A model generated the notes under the pieces. The model was not told the DNA's origin, did no database searches, and saw nothing but the letters and a program-made list of their open reading frames with translations. 64,000 bases of DNA. It comes from Helichrysum umbraculigerum (Eukaryota; Streptophyta; Magnoliopsida; Asterales; Asteraceae). Shown piece by piece: positions 13,641-25,111 of the stretch (the first letter of the stretch is position 1; every line of letters starts with the position of its first letter). Position numbers and translations under genes: made by a program. Location of the stretch: contig CATIUR010000004.1 of assembly GCA_949592205.1 (NCBI GenBank), forward strand, positions 95,006,337 to 95,070,336, read 5' to 3'.

Positions 13641-13853
13641 TTTCAAAATTTATATCTTATTATGAAAGCGAGATAAAGTATGAGAGAAACAATGACATAG
13701 TGATCCAGCTAGAATAGGATAAACCCACCATTTTAATAGAGTTTGAATCTATACGTTTTGATTCTCAAATTTTCATTTCTAAATCAACAAGTCAAAACAT
13801 TTATTACTTTCAAACTCATTCTCCATTCCAAATCCCATCAAACAAACGCAACC
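13508..13853. mobile_element. Probable MITE, imperfect terminal inverted repeats
   Basis: The left end (AGGTGTATTTGGTTAG) and right end (read inward, GGTTGCGTTTGTTTG) are imperfectly inverted and flanked by TTA. A long poly-T run at about 13609-13637 lies inside. Confidence 0.4.
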
Positions 13854-14269
13854 TTATAGTTAAATGACCTATATGACACAGAGATTCCACAATGCACTAA
13901 TGTACCATCTTTTCAAACCGATGTAATTTTTTATGGGGTTAAGTGATTATAAATGTACTTAACGAAGTTCTGATATTTATATTGTGTACCTAACTATCGA
14001 GGCTTACACTATGTGTAAGAAAATTATTAAAAGCACTTAACCCTTTTTTATACATTTGACACTAATTTCTCACACTTTTCTTACTAGTCCAACCCAAAAA
14101 CATAATTTGTTATTAAAACTGATTATCACAACTTGTAGTCATGGTACCAAATGTATACCAAAAGGAAATCCAAATACCTCATAATAGTTAGTGACTACAG
14201 AGTATAATAGTGATCACTTATTCAATTGCTGGATATAAGACTCGAATAACCTAGCGTTGGCTGAATAGT

Positions 14270-16378
14270 TGAAACACCCCGAAATTTTAGAACCATTTTT
14301 TTTTATTGCTGACTATTTACAAAGAATACTAACTATTTATAAAGAATATTAACGATTTATAAAGAATACTAAATGTTTATAAAGAATACTAACTATTTAT
14401 AAAGAATACTAACTTTCAAACCGGGTAACTCTTAACTCATTTAACATTTGACCACCGAATTTGGTGTGCACCTTACCTATATGATTATAAACATATCCTA
14501 ATTTCCACTTTTCATAAATCTGCATTATATCAAGAATTGGACTAGTGACCTCTTTATAGTCATTTTTTTGACTCATTTAGTGAACATGTCAATTCCCAAA
14601 CCACCTTACTTCTGACTTAAACCTTTACACCATATTTTCTACACTATAAATATGACTTAATGACATATTTACATTCGTCATATCACAACCACAACTCATT
14701 TTGACCTCTAAACCCATTAGTGACCCATTTGGGCACTTTGGTGACCCGTTTGGGTCTTTACCCATATAATCACCGTTCTAACACCCATTCTACATATAAT
14801 TGACTTTTCTAAGTCAAACCAAACAACTTTTACCATTAAGATTGTACTAGAACCATAATTCACCATATTTCACATAAGACCATAATTATACATCAAGTAT
14901 TCAACATCCACTTCTACAAAATTGTCAACGACCATATCATGACTCATTGACTACGCTGACTTTTAAAGATCACCAAGTCTGACTTTGACCATAATACTAC
15001 ATCTAACTTAGACTTTCAACATAAAGTGACAAAACATGTTTCTTGACCAAAAAGGGGTGTAAGTACATATCAAGAGCATGATTCAAGAGAAGTGACTTGT
15101 TACCGATATTACAACAAGTCTCCACCATTAACATCACTCGGGTCTCTTGCCCGAATCTCTATGGGTCCCACTTGGCTCACCTATAAAACATATAAACATA
15201 ACAAAATAAGCATAAAGCTTAGTAAGTAATGGGCTATCTAATATTATAAAATCAGATCATAATCATATTCAAGACTTATGAGCATCAAGAACATAAGTTC
15301 AATGAACATGTAATACTTAATCTTTCATACTTGCATTATGGATCTATAATCTAATATGTTAACTCCTGCAGTAGTCAACATCTTCGGGCCTATACCCCGG
15401 TATATATTTCAACACATCAAGTCACTATGATTCCCATTACCGGTCCTTCCAAGTAATTAGAGAATACAACAAATAACATAAGATAGCATCGTCCATTAAC
15501 TTACCTCGCGATAGCCCAGACAAATAATCACTTGTATCACCTTGAGCACGTTTATCACCTAATCATGTTATCAAGTAGCCAAGTATCAATCACAAATCAC
15601 ATATCACACCAATTAAGTGAAATTCTCATAACACTTATGCCTTATTCATGCGTTTCATACACTTATCACAAATTACATACAATTGGGTAGTCTAATATCA
15701 TATTAAATCAAAATCATTCACTTACACTAAGATTACCGCTCTTAGTGCATAGATACATATATCAATATCTCTTTCATCATGAACTACCCAAATTATATGT
15801 AATTATCAATTTCTTTATATCAACAAGGATCATCAATTTACCCATAAACATATGATTATGAGCATTCTAATCAAATTAATATCATTTAAGCATATCATTT
15901 AATTCATTGAAGTGTTTGGAACATCAATTAAGCCAATAATTCACTGATTTATCAACTTTAAGAATCTAGGGTTTATGCAATCAAACTAATTTATCAAATT
16001 AAACATAATAGAGAGTTAGTAATACCTTAAGGATGCTAAAATTGAAGATTAAAAACACTATGGATCAAACCCTAGCTTCAATTTGTGATTTTCTTCCTTT
16101 CTTGGCTTTAAAATCGTTCACCCAAAAGAACCAGTACGTGATTTCTATTTTTCTGTGTTTTTAATATTGTAGAAGCTACAGGAAGTCTAATATTATACTG
16201 CTAATTTCGTTTAAACCTCCATTTTTGTTAATTTGACAATATCAGTCCCTCTAACTAACTACACAATTAACTAGCAAGTCCTATGGCATAAATTATCTTT
16301 CATAGTTAATCCTTTTTAACTTAACAATTAAAATAGTATATTTTAAAATTTTGAACTTACAAAAATTGGGATGTTACA
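14270..16378 (-). repeat. 3' LTR of the Tekay-like element
   Basis: This is 2109 bp, from TGAAACACCCC to GGGATGTTACA on the plus strand (TG...CA when read either way). Near 14330-14410 it carries tandem copies of a roughly 20-bp ACTATTTATAAAGAATACTA unit. It has exactly one unit fewer than the other LTR. Confidence 0.95.
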
Positions 16379-16417
16379 ACTCTCCCCCACTTATTCAGGA
16401 TTGTGTCCTCACAATCC
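16379..16417 (-). promoter_or_regulatory. Polypurine tract with adjacent AGGA-loop hairpin
   Basis: On the minus strand the purine run AAGTGGGGGAGAGT abuts the 3' LTR and would prime plus-strand DNA synthesis. Directly 5' of it is a perfect 8-bp stem (GGATTGTG/CACAATCC, 16398-16405 with 16410-16417) closed by a 4-base loop, AGGA in the RNA sense. The same layout occurs at 58590-58625 and 59596-59631. Confidence 0.8.
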
Positions 16418-16478
16418 ATTCCTGGTGTATCGCTGGATAATATCTGATCATCTCCTCCTCAGTTTCCCAAGTAAACTC

Positions 16479-19400
16479 TTAACCCTTATGATGTTTCCAT
16501 TGGACCTTGAGCAACTTTATTTCTTTATTTCTTAGCTTTTTAATCTTTTCATCAAGAATCATTACTGGTTGCTCAATATAGTTCAACTGATCGTTAATTT
16601 CAATTTCGTCTAATGGAATATAAGCGGCTTCGTCAACCAAACACTTTCTGAGGTAGGACACATGAAAAGTGTTATGAATCCCAGCTAATTCATTAGGCAG
16701 CTCGAGAAGATAAGCTACCTTTCCAACCATTTCAAGAATTTTAAAGGGACCAATAAATCGAGGACTCAACTTTCCTCGCTTTCTAAATCGAATAATACCC
16801 TTCCATGGAGATACTTTCAGCATAACAAAATCTCCAACTTGGAATTCAATTGGGCGTCTTCGGTTGTCAGCATAAGACTTTTGTCGATCTTGAGCGGCTT
16901 TTAAACGTTCTCTGACTTGATCAATTTTCTCTATAGTTTTCTGGACAATGTCAGTACTGCCCAATTCTTTCTGCCCAATTTCACCCCAACAGATGGGTGT
17001 TCTACATTTTCTGCCATATAGCATCTGATAAGGTGGCATTCCAATACTCGCGTGATAACTATTATTATAAGAAAACTCAACTAACGGTAAGTGAGTATCC
17101 CAGTTACCACCGAAATCAATGGCACACGCTCTCAACATATCTTCTAAAGTTTGTATGGTTCTTTCACTCTGCCCGTCAGTCTGTGGGTGGTATGCAGTAC
17201 TTAAATGAACACGAGTACCTATATCTTCTTGGAATTTGTTCCAAAATCTAGAAGTAAATCGACTATCTCGATCAGAAACAATAGAAATAGGCGTACCATG
17301 ACGTGCTATCACTTCTTTGACATACAAATCAGCAAGTGCCTCAGAAGTATAGGTTTCCTTAATAGGCAAAAATAGAGCACTTTCAGTCAACCTATCAACA
17401 ATCACCCAAATTGTGTCATGATGACGTTGGGTTTTGGGCAATTTAGTGATAAGGTCCATTGTAATGTGCTCCCATTTCCAAACATGTATGTCCAACGGTT
17501 GCATTTTGCCAAATGGCTTTTGATGTTCGGATTTAACTTGCAGACACGTCAGACATTGTTCGACATATTTTACAATTTCTCTCTTCATCCCTGGCCACCA
17601 GTAATCAGCTTTCAAATCGTGGTACATTTTTGTTGCACCAGGATGAATGGAATATCTGGACTTATGAGCTTCATCAAGTAGCAACTTTTTCAGCTCAGGT
17701 GAATTAGGAATCCAGATTCTTTCATAACGTGTTTTTATTCCACGAGAATCATCCACAATGTTTGGAATTTGACCTTTTATACGTTCTGCTCTCCAAAGAC
17801 CTTTTTGCCATGCATTTTGTTGAACTTCCTTAATTTGATCTAATAAATCAGGAATGACAGTAATACGAAGAGATTTAACAATTAAAGCATGATGCATTGC
17901 TTTTCGGCTGAGAGCATCAGCTACAACGTTAGCCTTTCCTGGATGATAAAGAATTTCGCAATCATAGTCCTTTACCAAGTCAAGCCAACGTCGTTGTCTC
18001 ATGTTAAGGTCACGCTGATCAAAGAAATATTTGAGGCTTTTGTGATCAGTGTAAATGGTACACTTCACACCATATAAGTAATGCCTCCAGATTTTCAGAG
18101 CAAAGACAACCGCGGCCAGCTCTAAATCGTGAGTTGGATATCCTTTTTCATGTTCTTTCAGTTGTCGAGAAGCATAAGCAATCACTTTACCTCTCTGCAT
18201 CAGAACACAACCAAGACCATTTCGAGAAGCATCACAATAAACTACCATGTCATCAGTACCGTCAGGAAGTACTAAGACAGGAGCTTGACTAAGCTTTAAT
18301 TTCAAAGTACGGAAGGCTTGCTCAGCTGTATCATCCCATTCATAATTAATATTTTTACGAGTAAGCTTTGTGAGAGGAGTAGCAATTTTAGAGAAGTCCT
18401 GGATAAACCGTCTGCAATAGCCAGCTAAACCCATAAAACTTCGAACTTCTGTTGCATTTGTTGGAGGTTCCCATTTCATCACCGCCTCCACTTTTGCAGG
18501 ATCAACCATAATACCCTGATTATTCACAACATGACCCAAAAATTGCACTTCACGAAGCCAAAATTCACACTTGAAGAACTTGGCATAGAGTTTCTCATTC
18601 CTCAGAGTTTGTAAAACTTGCCTTAAATGAACACCGTGATCTTCAGCCGATTTAGAATAGATAAGGATATCATCAATAAAAACAATTACAAACTTATCGA
18701 GCATAGGTTGACACACTCGATTCATGAGATCCATAAAGGCTGCAGGAGCATTAGTCAGACCAAAAGGCATAACCACGAATTCATAATGTCCATACCTTGT
18801 TCTAAAAGCAGTTTTAGAAACATCTTCTTCTCGAACTTTTAACTGATGATATCCGGAACGTAAGTCAATCTTCGAGAAGAAACTAGCACCCTGTAACTGA
18901 TCGAACAAGTCATCAATCCTAGGCAAAGGGTACCTATTCTTGATGGTAACCTTGTTCAATTCTCTATAATCGATGCACATTCTCATAGTGCCATCCTTCT
19001 TTTTAACAAATAAGATTGGTGCACCCCAAGGAGAACTACTCGGACTAATGAAACCTTTGTCGAGCAATTCTTGCAATTGTTTCATTAACTCTTGCATTTC
19101 AGTGGGGGCAAGTCTGTAAGGTGTTTTGGCTATAGGTGCGGCTCCCGGTATTAATTCAATACGGAATTCTACTTGCCTATCAGGTGGGATACCCGGTAGC
19201 TCATCAGGAAAAACATCGGGAAACTCATTAACAACAGGGATTTCAGATAATTTGGGAGTTTGTTTCTGAGTATCAATCACATGTGCCAGAAAAGCTTGGC
19301 ATCCACGTGACAGATGACGTTTAGCACTAGCATAAGTACAAAGGGAAAGGGATGGTTTTCTTTTCTCTCCATATATGTCTATTACTCCCCCACTAGGCGA

Positions 19401-20885
19401 ATTTACACGAATAATTTTCTTTTCACACTGGATTAAAGCATTATGTTTGCCTAACCAGTCCATACCCACTACAACATCAAATTCCCCCATTTGCATCGGA
19501 ATTAAATTTATGATAAAGGTTTCGTTACTAATCACTAACTGACAACCTCTATACACATTAGTCACAAATATAATCCTATCATTAGCAACCTCCACATCAA
19601 GTGGAGCATCTAACTCAGTAAGGGGAATTGAGAAATATCGACAAAACTTTTCAGACACAAATGATCGTGAGGCTCCCGAATCAAACAGTATGTATGCAGG
19701 TTTAAGATTTACAAAGAAGGTACCTGTTAACACATCGGGGGCTCGTTGTGCTTCTTCTGCAGTGATCTGAAAGGAACGGTGTCTAGACTTCGGTGGTTCC
19801 ACCGCCTTCCGCTCAGTATTTCTACGAGGTGCAGAAGAAGTAGGCTGAGATTTCAAATCAGGACAATCAGGGCGAATATGTCCTGGTTTCAGACAGTGAT
19901 GACAAACTTTGATCGGATTGGGACAATCTTTGCTAAAATGTCCCGGCCTTCCACAAGAAAAACAATTTAGAGTCCCGGCTCTACACTCCCCTCGATGCCT
20001 TTTATGGCATATCTTACATTCTGGAATATCATTTCTATCATCTCTTCTAAAACTCCCACCAGTTCGAAACTTCTTAGATGAAGTAGAAGTGGTTTCAGCT
20101 TTTCTTTTAGAGGAACTCTTTTCATCTTTCTTCAACTCTATCTCATGAAATCGAGCCTCATCCAACAACTCAGAAAAAGTGTTACATTTCTTGGGATTGA
20201 CAAATTGGCGAATTTCTTTCTTTAGAATAGCATGAAAACGCTCCATAAGCAATCTAGGACTCGCCATATATTCTGGACAAAATTGAGCTTTATCCAGAAA
20301 AGTACCCACAAGCTCGTTAATTGACTCAGTCGTTTGTTCCATAGCAAGGAATTCACGACGAATAAGAGCCAAATCAGCATCTTTAGAAAAATTCTCCATG
20401 AACATCTTTTTAAACTCTTCCCAAGTCATAACTTTAATTGCTTCTTCTCCAAGAGTACGACACTGAACTTCCCACCAGAATTTAGCACGGAATTTGAGAA
20501 GATTAGAGGCATACCTCACTTTCAATCGATTAGGGACTTCGGCCGTAGCAAAAGCCCCTTCAATTTCTGATAACCACCTTTGACACTTAATCGGATCCAT
20601 GTCACCTTCAAAAGATGGCGGTTGACAAACAGAAAAATCTTTATAACTAAATCTCCGATCTTCATCACAAACTTCAATCACCCTTGGATGAATAGGTGAT
20701 GGTGGTCGTTCCTCTTGTCGTTCAACACCAGGAGGTGGTCTTTCAAGATTTATTTCGGTTTCATCATCTCGCCGCTGGAATTCATCGACAACAGTCTCAC
20801 GAATAGTTTCAGAAATATGGCTCAATAAGAGGGGAAGAGACGCCTCTTGAGCCTTTGCTACTTCAGCAGCAACTAACGTTCTCAA
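16479..20885 (-). CDS. Gag-pol polyprotein of the Tekay-like element
   Basis: A single 1468-residue frame. In order: the gag core (about 80-260), CCHC zinc knuckles (C308-C321, C328-C341, with a related Cys/His cluster at 290-301), an aspartic protease (DSGA, 402-405), reverse transcriptase (FIDD, 736-739), RNase H (D885, E922, D947), integrase with HHCC (H1081, H1089, C1111, C1114) and DD35E (D1144, D1205, E1241), then a GPF-type module. The C-terminus runs into a chromodomain-like tail (EQPVMILDEKIKKLRNKEI) but stops at TAA. The next codons would continue EFTWETEEEM. Upstream of the Met used here the frame continues through an in-frame TAA (20964-20966) to a likely true start at 21014. Both ends are therefore nonsense-truncated while the enzymatic core is intact. 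Confidence 0.93.
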   Translation of the reverse strand: MRTLVAAEVAKAQEASLPLLLSHISETIRETVVDEFQRRDDETEINLERPPPGVERQEERPPSPIHPRVIEVCDEDRRFSYKDFSVCQPPSFEGDMDPIKCQRWLSEIEGAFATAEVPNRLKVRYASNLLKFRAKFWWEVQCRTLGEEAIKVMTWEEFKKMFMENFSKDADLALIRREFLAMEQTTESINELVGTFLDKAQFCPEYMASPRLLMERFHAILKKEIRQFVNPKKCNTFSELLDEARFHEIELKKDEKSSSKRKAETTSTSSKKFRTGGSFRRDDRNDIPECKICHKRHRGECRAGTLNCFSCGRPGHFSKDCPNPIKVCHHCLKPGHIRPDCPDLKSQPTSSAPRRNTERKAVEPPKSRHRSFQITAEEAQRAPDVLTGTFFVNLKPAYILFDSGASRSFVSEKFCRYFSIPLTELDAPLDVEVANDRIIFVTNVYRGCQLVISNETFIINLIPMQMGEFDVVVGMDWLGKHNALIQCEKKIIRVNSPSGGVIDIYGEKRKPSLSLCTYASAKRHLSRGCQAFLAHVIDTQKQTPKLSEIPVVNEFPDVFPDELPGIPPDRQVEFRIELIPGAAPIAKTPYRLAPTEMQELMKQLQELLDKGFISPSSSPWGAPILFVKKKDGTMRMCIDYRELNKVTIKNRYPLPRIDDLFDQLQGASFFSKIDLRSGYHQLKVREEDVSKTAFRTRYGHYEFVVMPFGLTNAPAAFMDLMNRVCQPMLDKFVIVFIDDILIYSKSAEDHGVHLRQVLQTLRNEKLYAKFFKCEFWLREVQFLGHVVNNQGIMVDPAKVEAVMKWEPPTNATEVRSFMGLAGYCRRFIQDFSKIATPLTKLTRKNINYEWDDTAEQAFRTLKLKLSQAPVLVLPDGTDDMVVYCDASRNGLGCVLMQRGKVIAYASRQLKEHEKGYPTHDLELAAVVFALKIWRHYLYGVKCTIYTDHKSLKYFFDQRDLNMRQRRWLDLVKDYDCEILYHPGKANVVADALSRKAMHHALIVKSLRITVIPDLLDQIKEVQQNAWQKGLWRAERIKGQIPNIVDDSRGIKTRYERIWIPNSPELKKLLLDEAHKSRYSIHPGATKMYHDLKADYWWPGMKREIVKYVEQCLTCLQVKSEHQKPFGKMQPLDIHVWKWEHITMDLITKLPKTQRHHDTIWVIVDRLTESALFLPIKETYTSEALADLYVKEVIARHGTPISIVSDRDSRFTSRFWNKFQEDIGTRVHLSTAYHPQTDGQSERTIQTLEDMLRACAIDFGGNWDTHLPLVEFSYNNSYHASIGMPPYQMLYGRKCRTPICWGEIGQKELGSTDIVQKTIEKIDQVRERLKAAQDRQKSYADNRRRPIEFQVGDFVMLKVSPWKGIIRFRKRGKLSPRFIGPFKILEMVGKVAYLLELPNELAGIHNTFHVSYLRKCLVDEAAYIPLDEIEINDQLNYIEQPVMILDEKIKKLRNKEIKLLKVQWKHHKG

Positions 20886-22239
20886 TTCAAGTAAAGAAAG
20901 TCTAGCATCATCAGTTGGAGGTCTTTGTCTATCATTATCACCTCCAACTCTATCATTATGGGCTTAGTCTCTCGGACGCGGCCCAAGTGTTAATTCTACT
21001 TCTTGATCATCCATGTTAGTACTGAAAGTAGACACGTAATTAAATACACATATACAACTAATTGTGACACTCCTCCAAATTAGGTATATAAATATACTTA
21101 ATTACATGCATTTCTTACGCTAATTCCCTGCGATTGTTTTAAACTAAACCTATGATGTGATATGAGTCTAGCGAGCCCAAAACTTTTGAATAAAAGGTAC
21201 TACGTATTTCGTAATTATTTATAATTACGTACAGAACTATCGGTGTGAACCCGACAAAAACAAATACAATCGTTGATGATACAAAAGTTCTGAAATGAAC
21301 TCGAATATATTTTTAAATATTTTTATTTAAAAATACTGCGTAAACAGTTAGAAACTGGAACGAAACAAAAACGATTATACGTTTGTTTAAAACGTATCGT
21401 ACAAGACTGCGCGAACAGAAACAATTCTAAAACGCACCTAAAAGGTCAAAATCTGAAAAGTGTTATTTTTCTGGTATGTTTTAAAGTATTTAGAACATTA
21501 CCTCAAAATATGGAATCGAAACTCAACTGAAATTTGGCGCTTATTTGGACGCGCGCAGTCTAATGTACAAAAATATACAACTATCAAAAATAATGATAAC
21601 CTCATTATTCTGAAAATATATTACGAACCAGGAGAGCATCTACAAAATGAAAATATAAAATATCATATTTTATATTGCTATAATTATACCCGTACTCGAA
21701 ATTGTAGTACAATAAACCGCCACCAAACTCAAATAATTGGTGAGACATCATTCTGCTTCAAGCCATACCGTTTGAAATAATACTCCCTCCCCATTTCTTT
21801 CTGTGATCATACGACACACACACACACACATAATCACCTACCATTTTCATATTCTTCTTCTTCTCATGGAGCAACAACAACAGCAGGAAGTGGAAGTAGA
21901 ACAAGGCCAGCATCATCATCCTCACTCGTTCATCATTTTCATCTTCCTCTCTTTGTAAGGAAACTTTCATTTCTTTGATTTCTATGCTTATAATTCGTTA
22001 TATAACATATAATTACATCATAATCTAAACACATAACTTGATAGATTGATGATTTGGTTGATAAACACGAAATGGGTTTTATAAAAACCAAACTTTGAAA
22101 TCCAAAATTTGGCAAGTAAAATGAGTAATGGTACTATAAAAAGGTTGTATTCACTTGTTATAAACGTATGGGAACAAGATTTCAAGGATTAAAAACCCAA
22201 AACTCGCTTTTGGTTGAATATGGTCTGACTGGAACACGA

Positions 22240-22475
22240 GGACGCGGCGCGTCCTTTGCAAACTATGATCCACGCGGTGCGTACCCTTTGTACCCGGTGC
22301 GTCATTTGTAAAAATATGAACCACGCGGTGCGTACTCTTTATACGCGGCGTGTCCTTACTATAAAACGACGAGTTCTATATTTTTAATTGTACACGGTGC
22401 GTCCTTATGGACGCGGTGCGTTCTTTGCAAAATGCATAGTACGCGGTGCGTACTAAAGAACACGGTGCGTACTTC
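22240..22475 (+). repeat. Palindrome cluster, GGACGCGGCGCGTCC type
   Basis: About nine copies of a 9-15-bp motif lie at irregular spacing in otherwise AT-rich LTR sequence. The first (22240-22254) is a perfect odd palindrome with arms GGACGCG/CGCGTCC around one G. Most others read ACGCGGTGCGT, as expected if the central CGGCG has decayed to CGGTG by cytosine deamination. Confidence 0.85.
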
Positions 22476-22593
22476 CTTGTTGTAGCCCTCTGAGTCGCGA
22501 TCGTTTCGCCAGCTTGATCGCCCAAATCCGAGTTCGTATGAGAGAGTTATGGCCAAAACGGTGCAACATAGCTAAATCTGAAAACATTAACAT

Positions 22594-22605
22594 TATATAT
22601 ATATA

Positions 22606-22667
<62 letters not shown>
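22594..22667. repeat. (TA)n microsatellite
   Basis: About 70 bases of nearly pure TA dinucleotides inside the nested LTR. A shorter (TA)n tract follows at about 23065-23101. Confidence 0.95.
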
Positions 22668-22669
<2 letters not shown>

Positions 22670-23060
22670 AAACGACACTTTCATATTAACCACAAAACAC
22701 AACGAGTATTGGAACGAGTAATTACTTTAAATAAGATCTAAACAAATACGATGACCGAGTAATAGACAACCCAAATGGTTACGATGAACTAGTGTTGGAC
22801 ACATTGTGCCGGCGGCACCTTTTTGTTTTGAGCTCCAAAACTATTTTGATATTTAACAAAATACAACATATACATTTTGAAAACGAGGATTACAAGTAAA
22901 CGTATTTTGTATATATATAACGAGTAACAAACTTATAAATATATACACACGTAAATACGTACACTTATCTATTTGAATTTAGCAATGATTTGAACGTAAC
23001 AATATTTTGATAAACCATAAACAAGCTAAACTAGACTTATGGTTTTGAGTTTTGCAAACT

Positions 23061-23105
<45 letters not shown>

Positions 23106-25091
23106 GAATAACATATCGTTTTAGAACTATATATATATTGTATATACACCGAGTGACAAACTTATATATATGTATACGGACTTATGAAAAGTGTATGACA
23201 TATATTTTGGAAACCTAAACTACAAACTATTTATATATATGATATAAATATATATGTAAACGAGACTACGGACAATAATATGTATATCCACGAATATATA
23301 TATTCAACTACATAAGTATATATATGTATATATGCTTACACATTTCGAATAATTCGACAAACAAACATAATTTGGGAAAATATGAATTATTTTCAACAAC
23401 CATCATCAACGGCATACACAAACTTAAGAAATTGATAGTTTCTTCAAACAAACGAATTATTAACGTAAGAAAACTATGTACTTATGGTTAATACAATATT
23501 GTGTATAGGTTGACTACGTTTGGGCTACATTATCATATCTCGCTAGCATTCACATCCGAGCACCTACTGTGAGTTCACAAACCCCTTTTCAATGTTTTAA
23601 TGTTTTAAAACCTCGGGGTGGAAAACATAGAAATCGTATGTATAATTGCATGCGACAACTGTTTAAATACTTGAAGTATTTACTTAAACTATTGATGAAA
23701 TGCGATTTCATGCTATGATTGATTAAATACGGTATGTATTCGCTTGAACTGTTTATGAAGGGGTACTTCATACTTGAACTGTTTGTGAAAGGGTATTTCA
23801 CACAACTATTTGAACTGTGTTTTATGAAAGGTTTTCATAACTATTTTGGGAATTTAGGCAACGAATCTTGGTACAGATCTAGGCTGAACGATGTAGTGCA
23901 TAAAAGACCTTATGGCTACAGACTATAACCATTAGCTAGGTGACTCTAGCCACTGAGTATACGGATAGTACTATCGCCGTGACGACCCTCCTACGGATTT
24001 GGGAGCGTATACTTAATTGTCCAGCATGGCAAATAACAACAGATTAGGGTTGTGGTTTGGTTATAGGGTTAGATCGGGTTACCTTACTTGACAGGTTTAG
24101 CTCACCTTTCAAGGGATCACCGTCTAAATATTCCCACAAAACTACTGTTTAGGAAGTGATTTCCTACGTAAACTATATTGGAAATGTTAATCTTTATTTA
24201 GGTTAACCTGTGTTTCCTACTGATAACTGATTTGGGGAAATGTTATTTGTTAATAACTTGTGTTTCCTACTTGACAAACAACACTTATTTGGAAATGTTA
24301 TTCTTAAATGATTAACTTGTGTTTCATACATAACAAACAAACCTGTGAATTCACTCAACAATTTTGTTGACGATTTACTCTATGTTTTTCAGGGAATTAG
24401 CAGCGTAAGTAAGATCTGCATGCATATCAGGACGGACTACCCTGGACTTGTTAGGATGCCACTACTTTTGGGACACTTGGATTTCCTCTGTATAACTGCA
24501 ACTACTGCAGTCATACCTATGAAATCTACTTTTGATATTATGTATTTTATGAAATACTGATTTCAACCACTACTATTACTGTTACTACTTTTCAAGTGGT
24601 AATCTTTTGTAAAACTTTAACTAATGGCATCTTAATCTACTTCGTTCTGCGATAACCATATGCTCTGAGTATGTATGTATCTGTTGGTTGTTTTACTGCT
24701 CGCACCCCCGCCACGTCACTAAGCTTCCGCAAACCACTCTATGTAACTGTAATTACTGTTTGGCGGGGTGTGACACTAATATTGAATGTCTACTTTATAA
24801 TAACTATATCACAATAAATCAACAATTACCAAAACTTTATCATCTTCACATCTCGTGATTTTCTTGGCTCCGTATAAAGTCATATGATAATTATTATGTT
24901 GGCCAGGCATACTAATTAACATATCTCTGTTATACGCTTCCAAGGTTATCACGCTACATTTCGAATCAAAGTCTTAGCAAACAAATCAATTATAATAAGT
25001 CTAACAATTAACAGTTCAAGATCATGCTCAAAATAAATAATAATGGTTTAAGATCAAGTACCCACTAATGGTGAATACCCGAATCCCTTAA

Positions 25092-25110
25092 ACCAAGCTT
25101 TGATACCAAC
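25092..25110 (-). promoter_or_regulatory. Primer binding site (initiator Met tRNA type)
   Basis: On the minus strand TTGGTATCAAAGCTTGGTT starts just after the 5' LTR. It matches the complement of plant initiator-Met tRNA 3' ends (TGGTATCAGAGC...) apart from small differences. This fixes the direction of transcription. Confidence 0.8.
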
Positions 25111-25111
25111 T

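Larger units (their letters stand above)
21063..24775 (+). mobile_element. Nested solo-LTR-like unit (3.7 kb)
   Basis: It runs from TGTGACACTCC to GGGTGTGACA and is flanked by a perfect 5-bp duplication CTAAT (21058-21062, 24776-24780), so it inserted into the 5' leader of the Tekay-like element. No PBS, coding region or second LTR is visible, so it looks like a solo LTR left by recombination. Its ends resemble those of the solo LTRs at 47521 and 61804. A CT/CA-rich tract (21780-21860) is a plausible transcription start area. A GC-rich palindrome cluster follows at 22240-22475. Confidence 0.8.
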
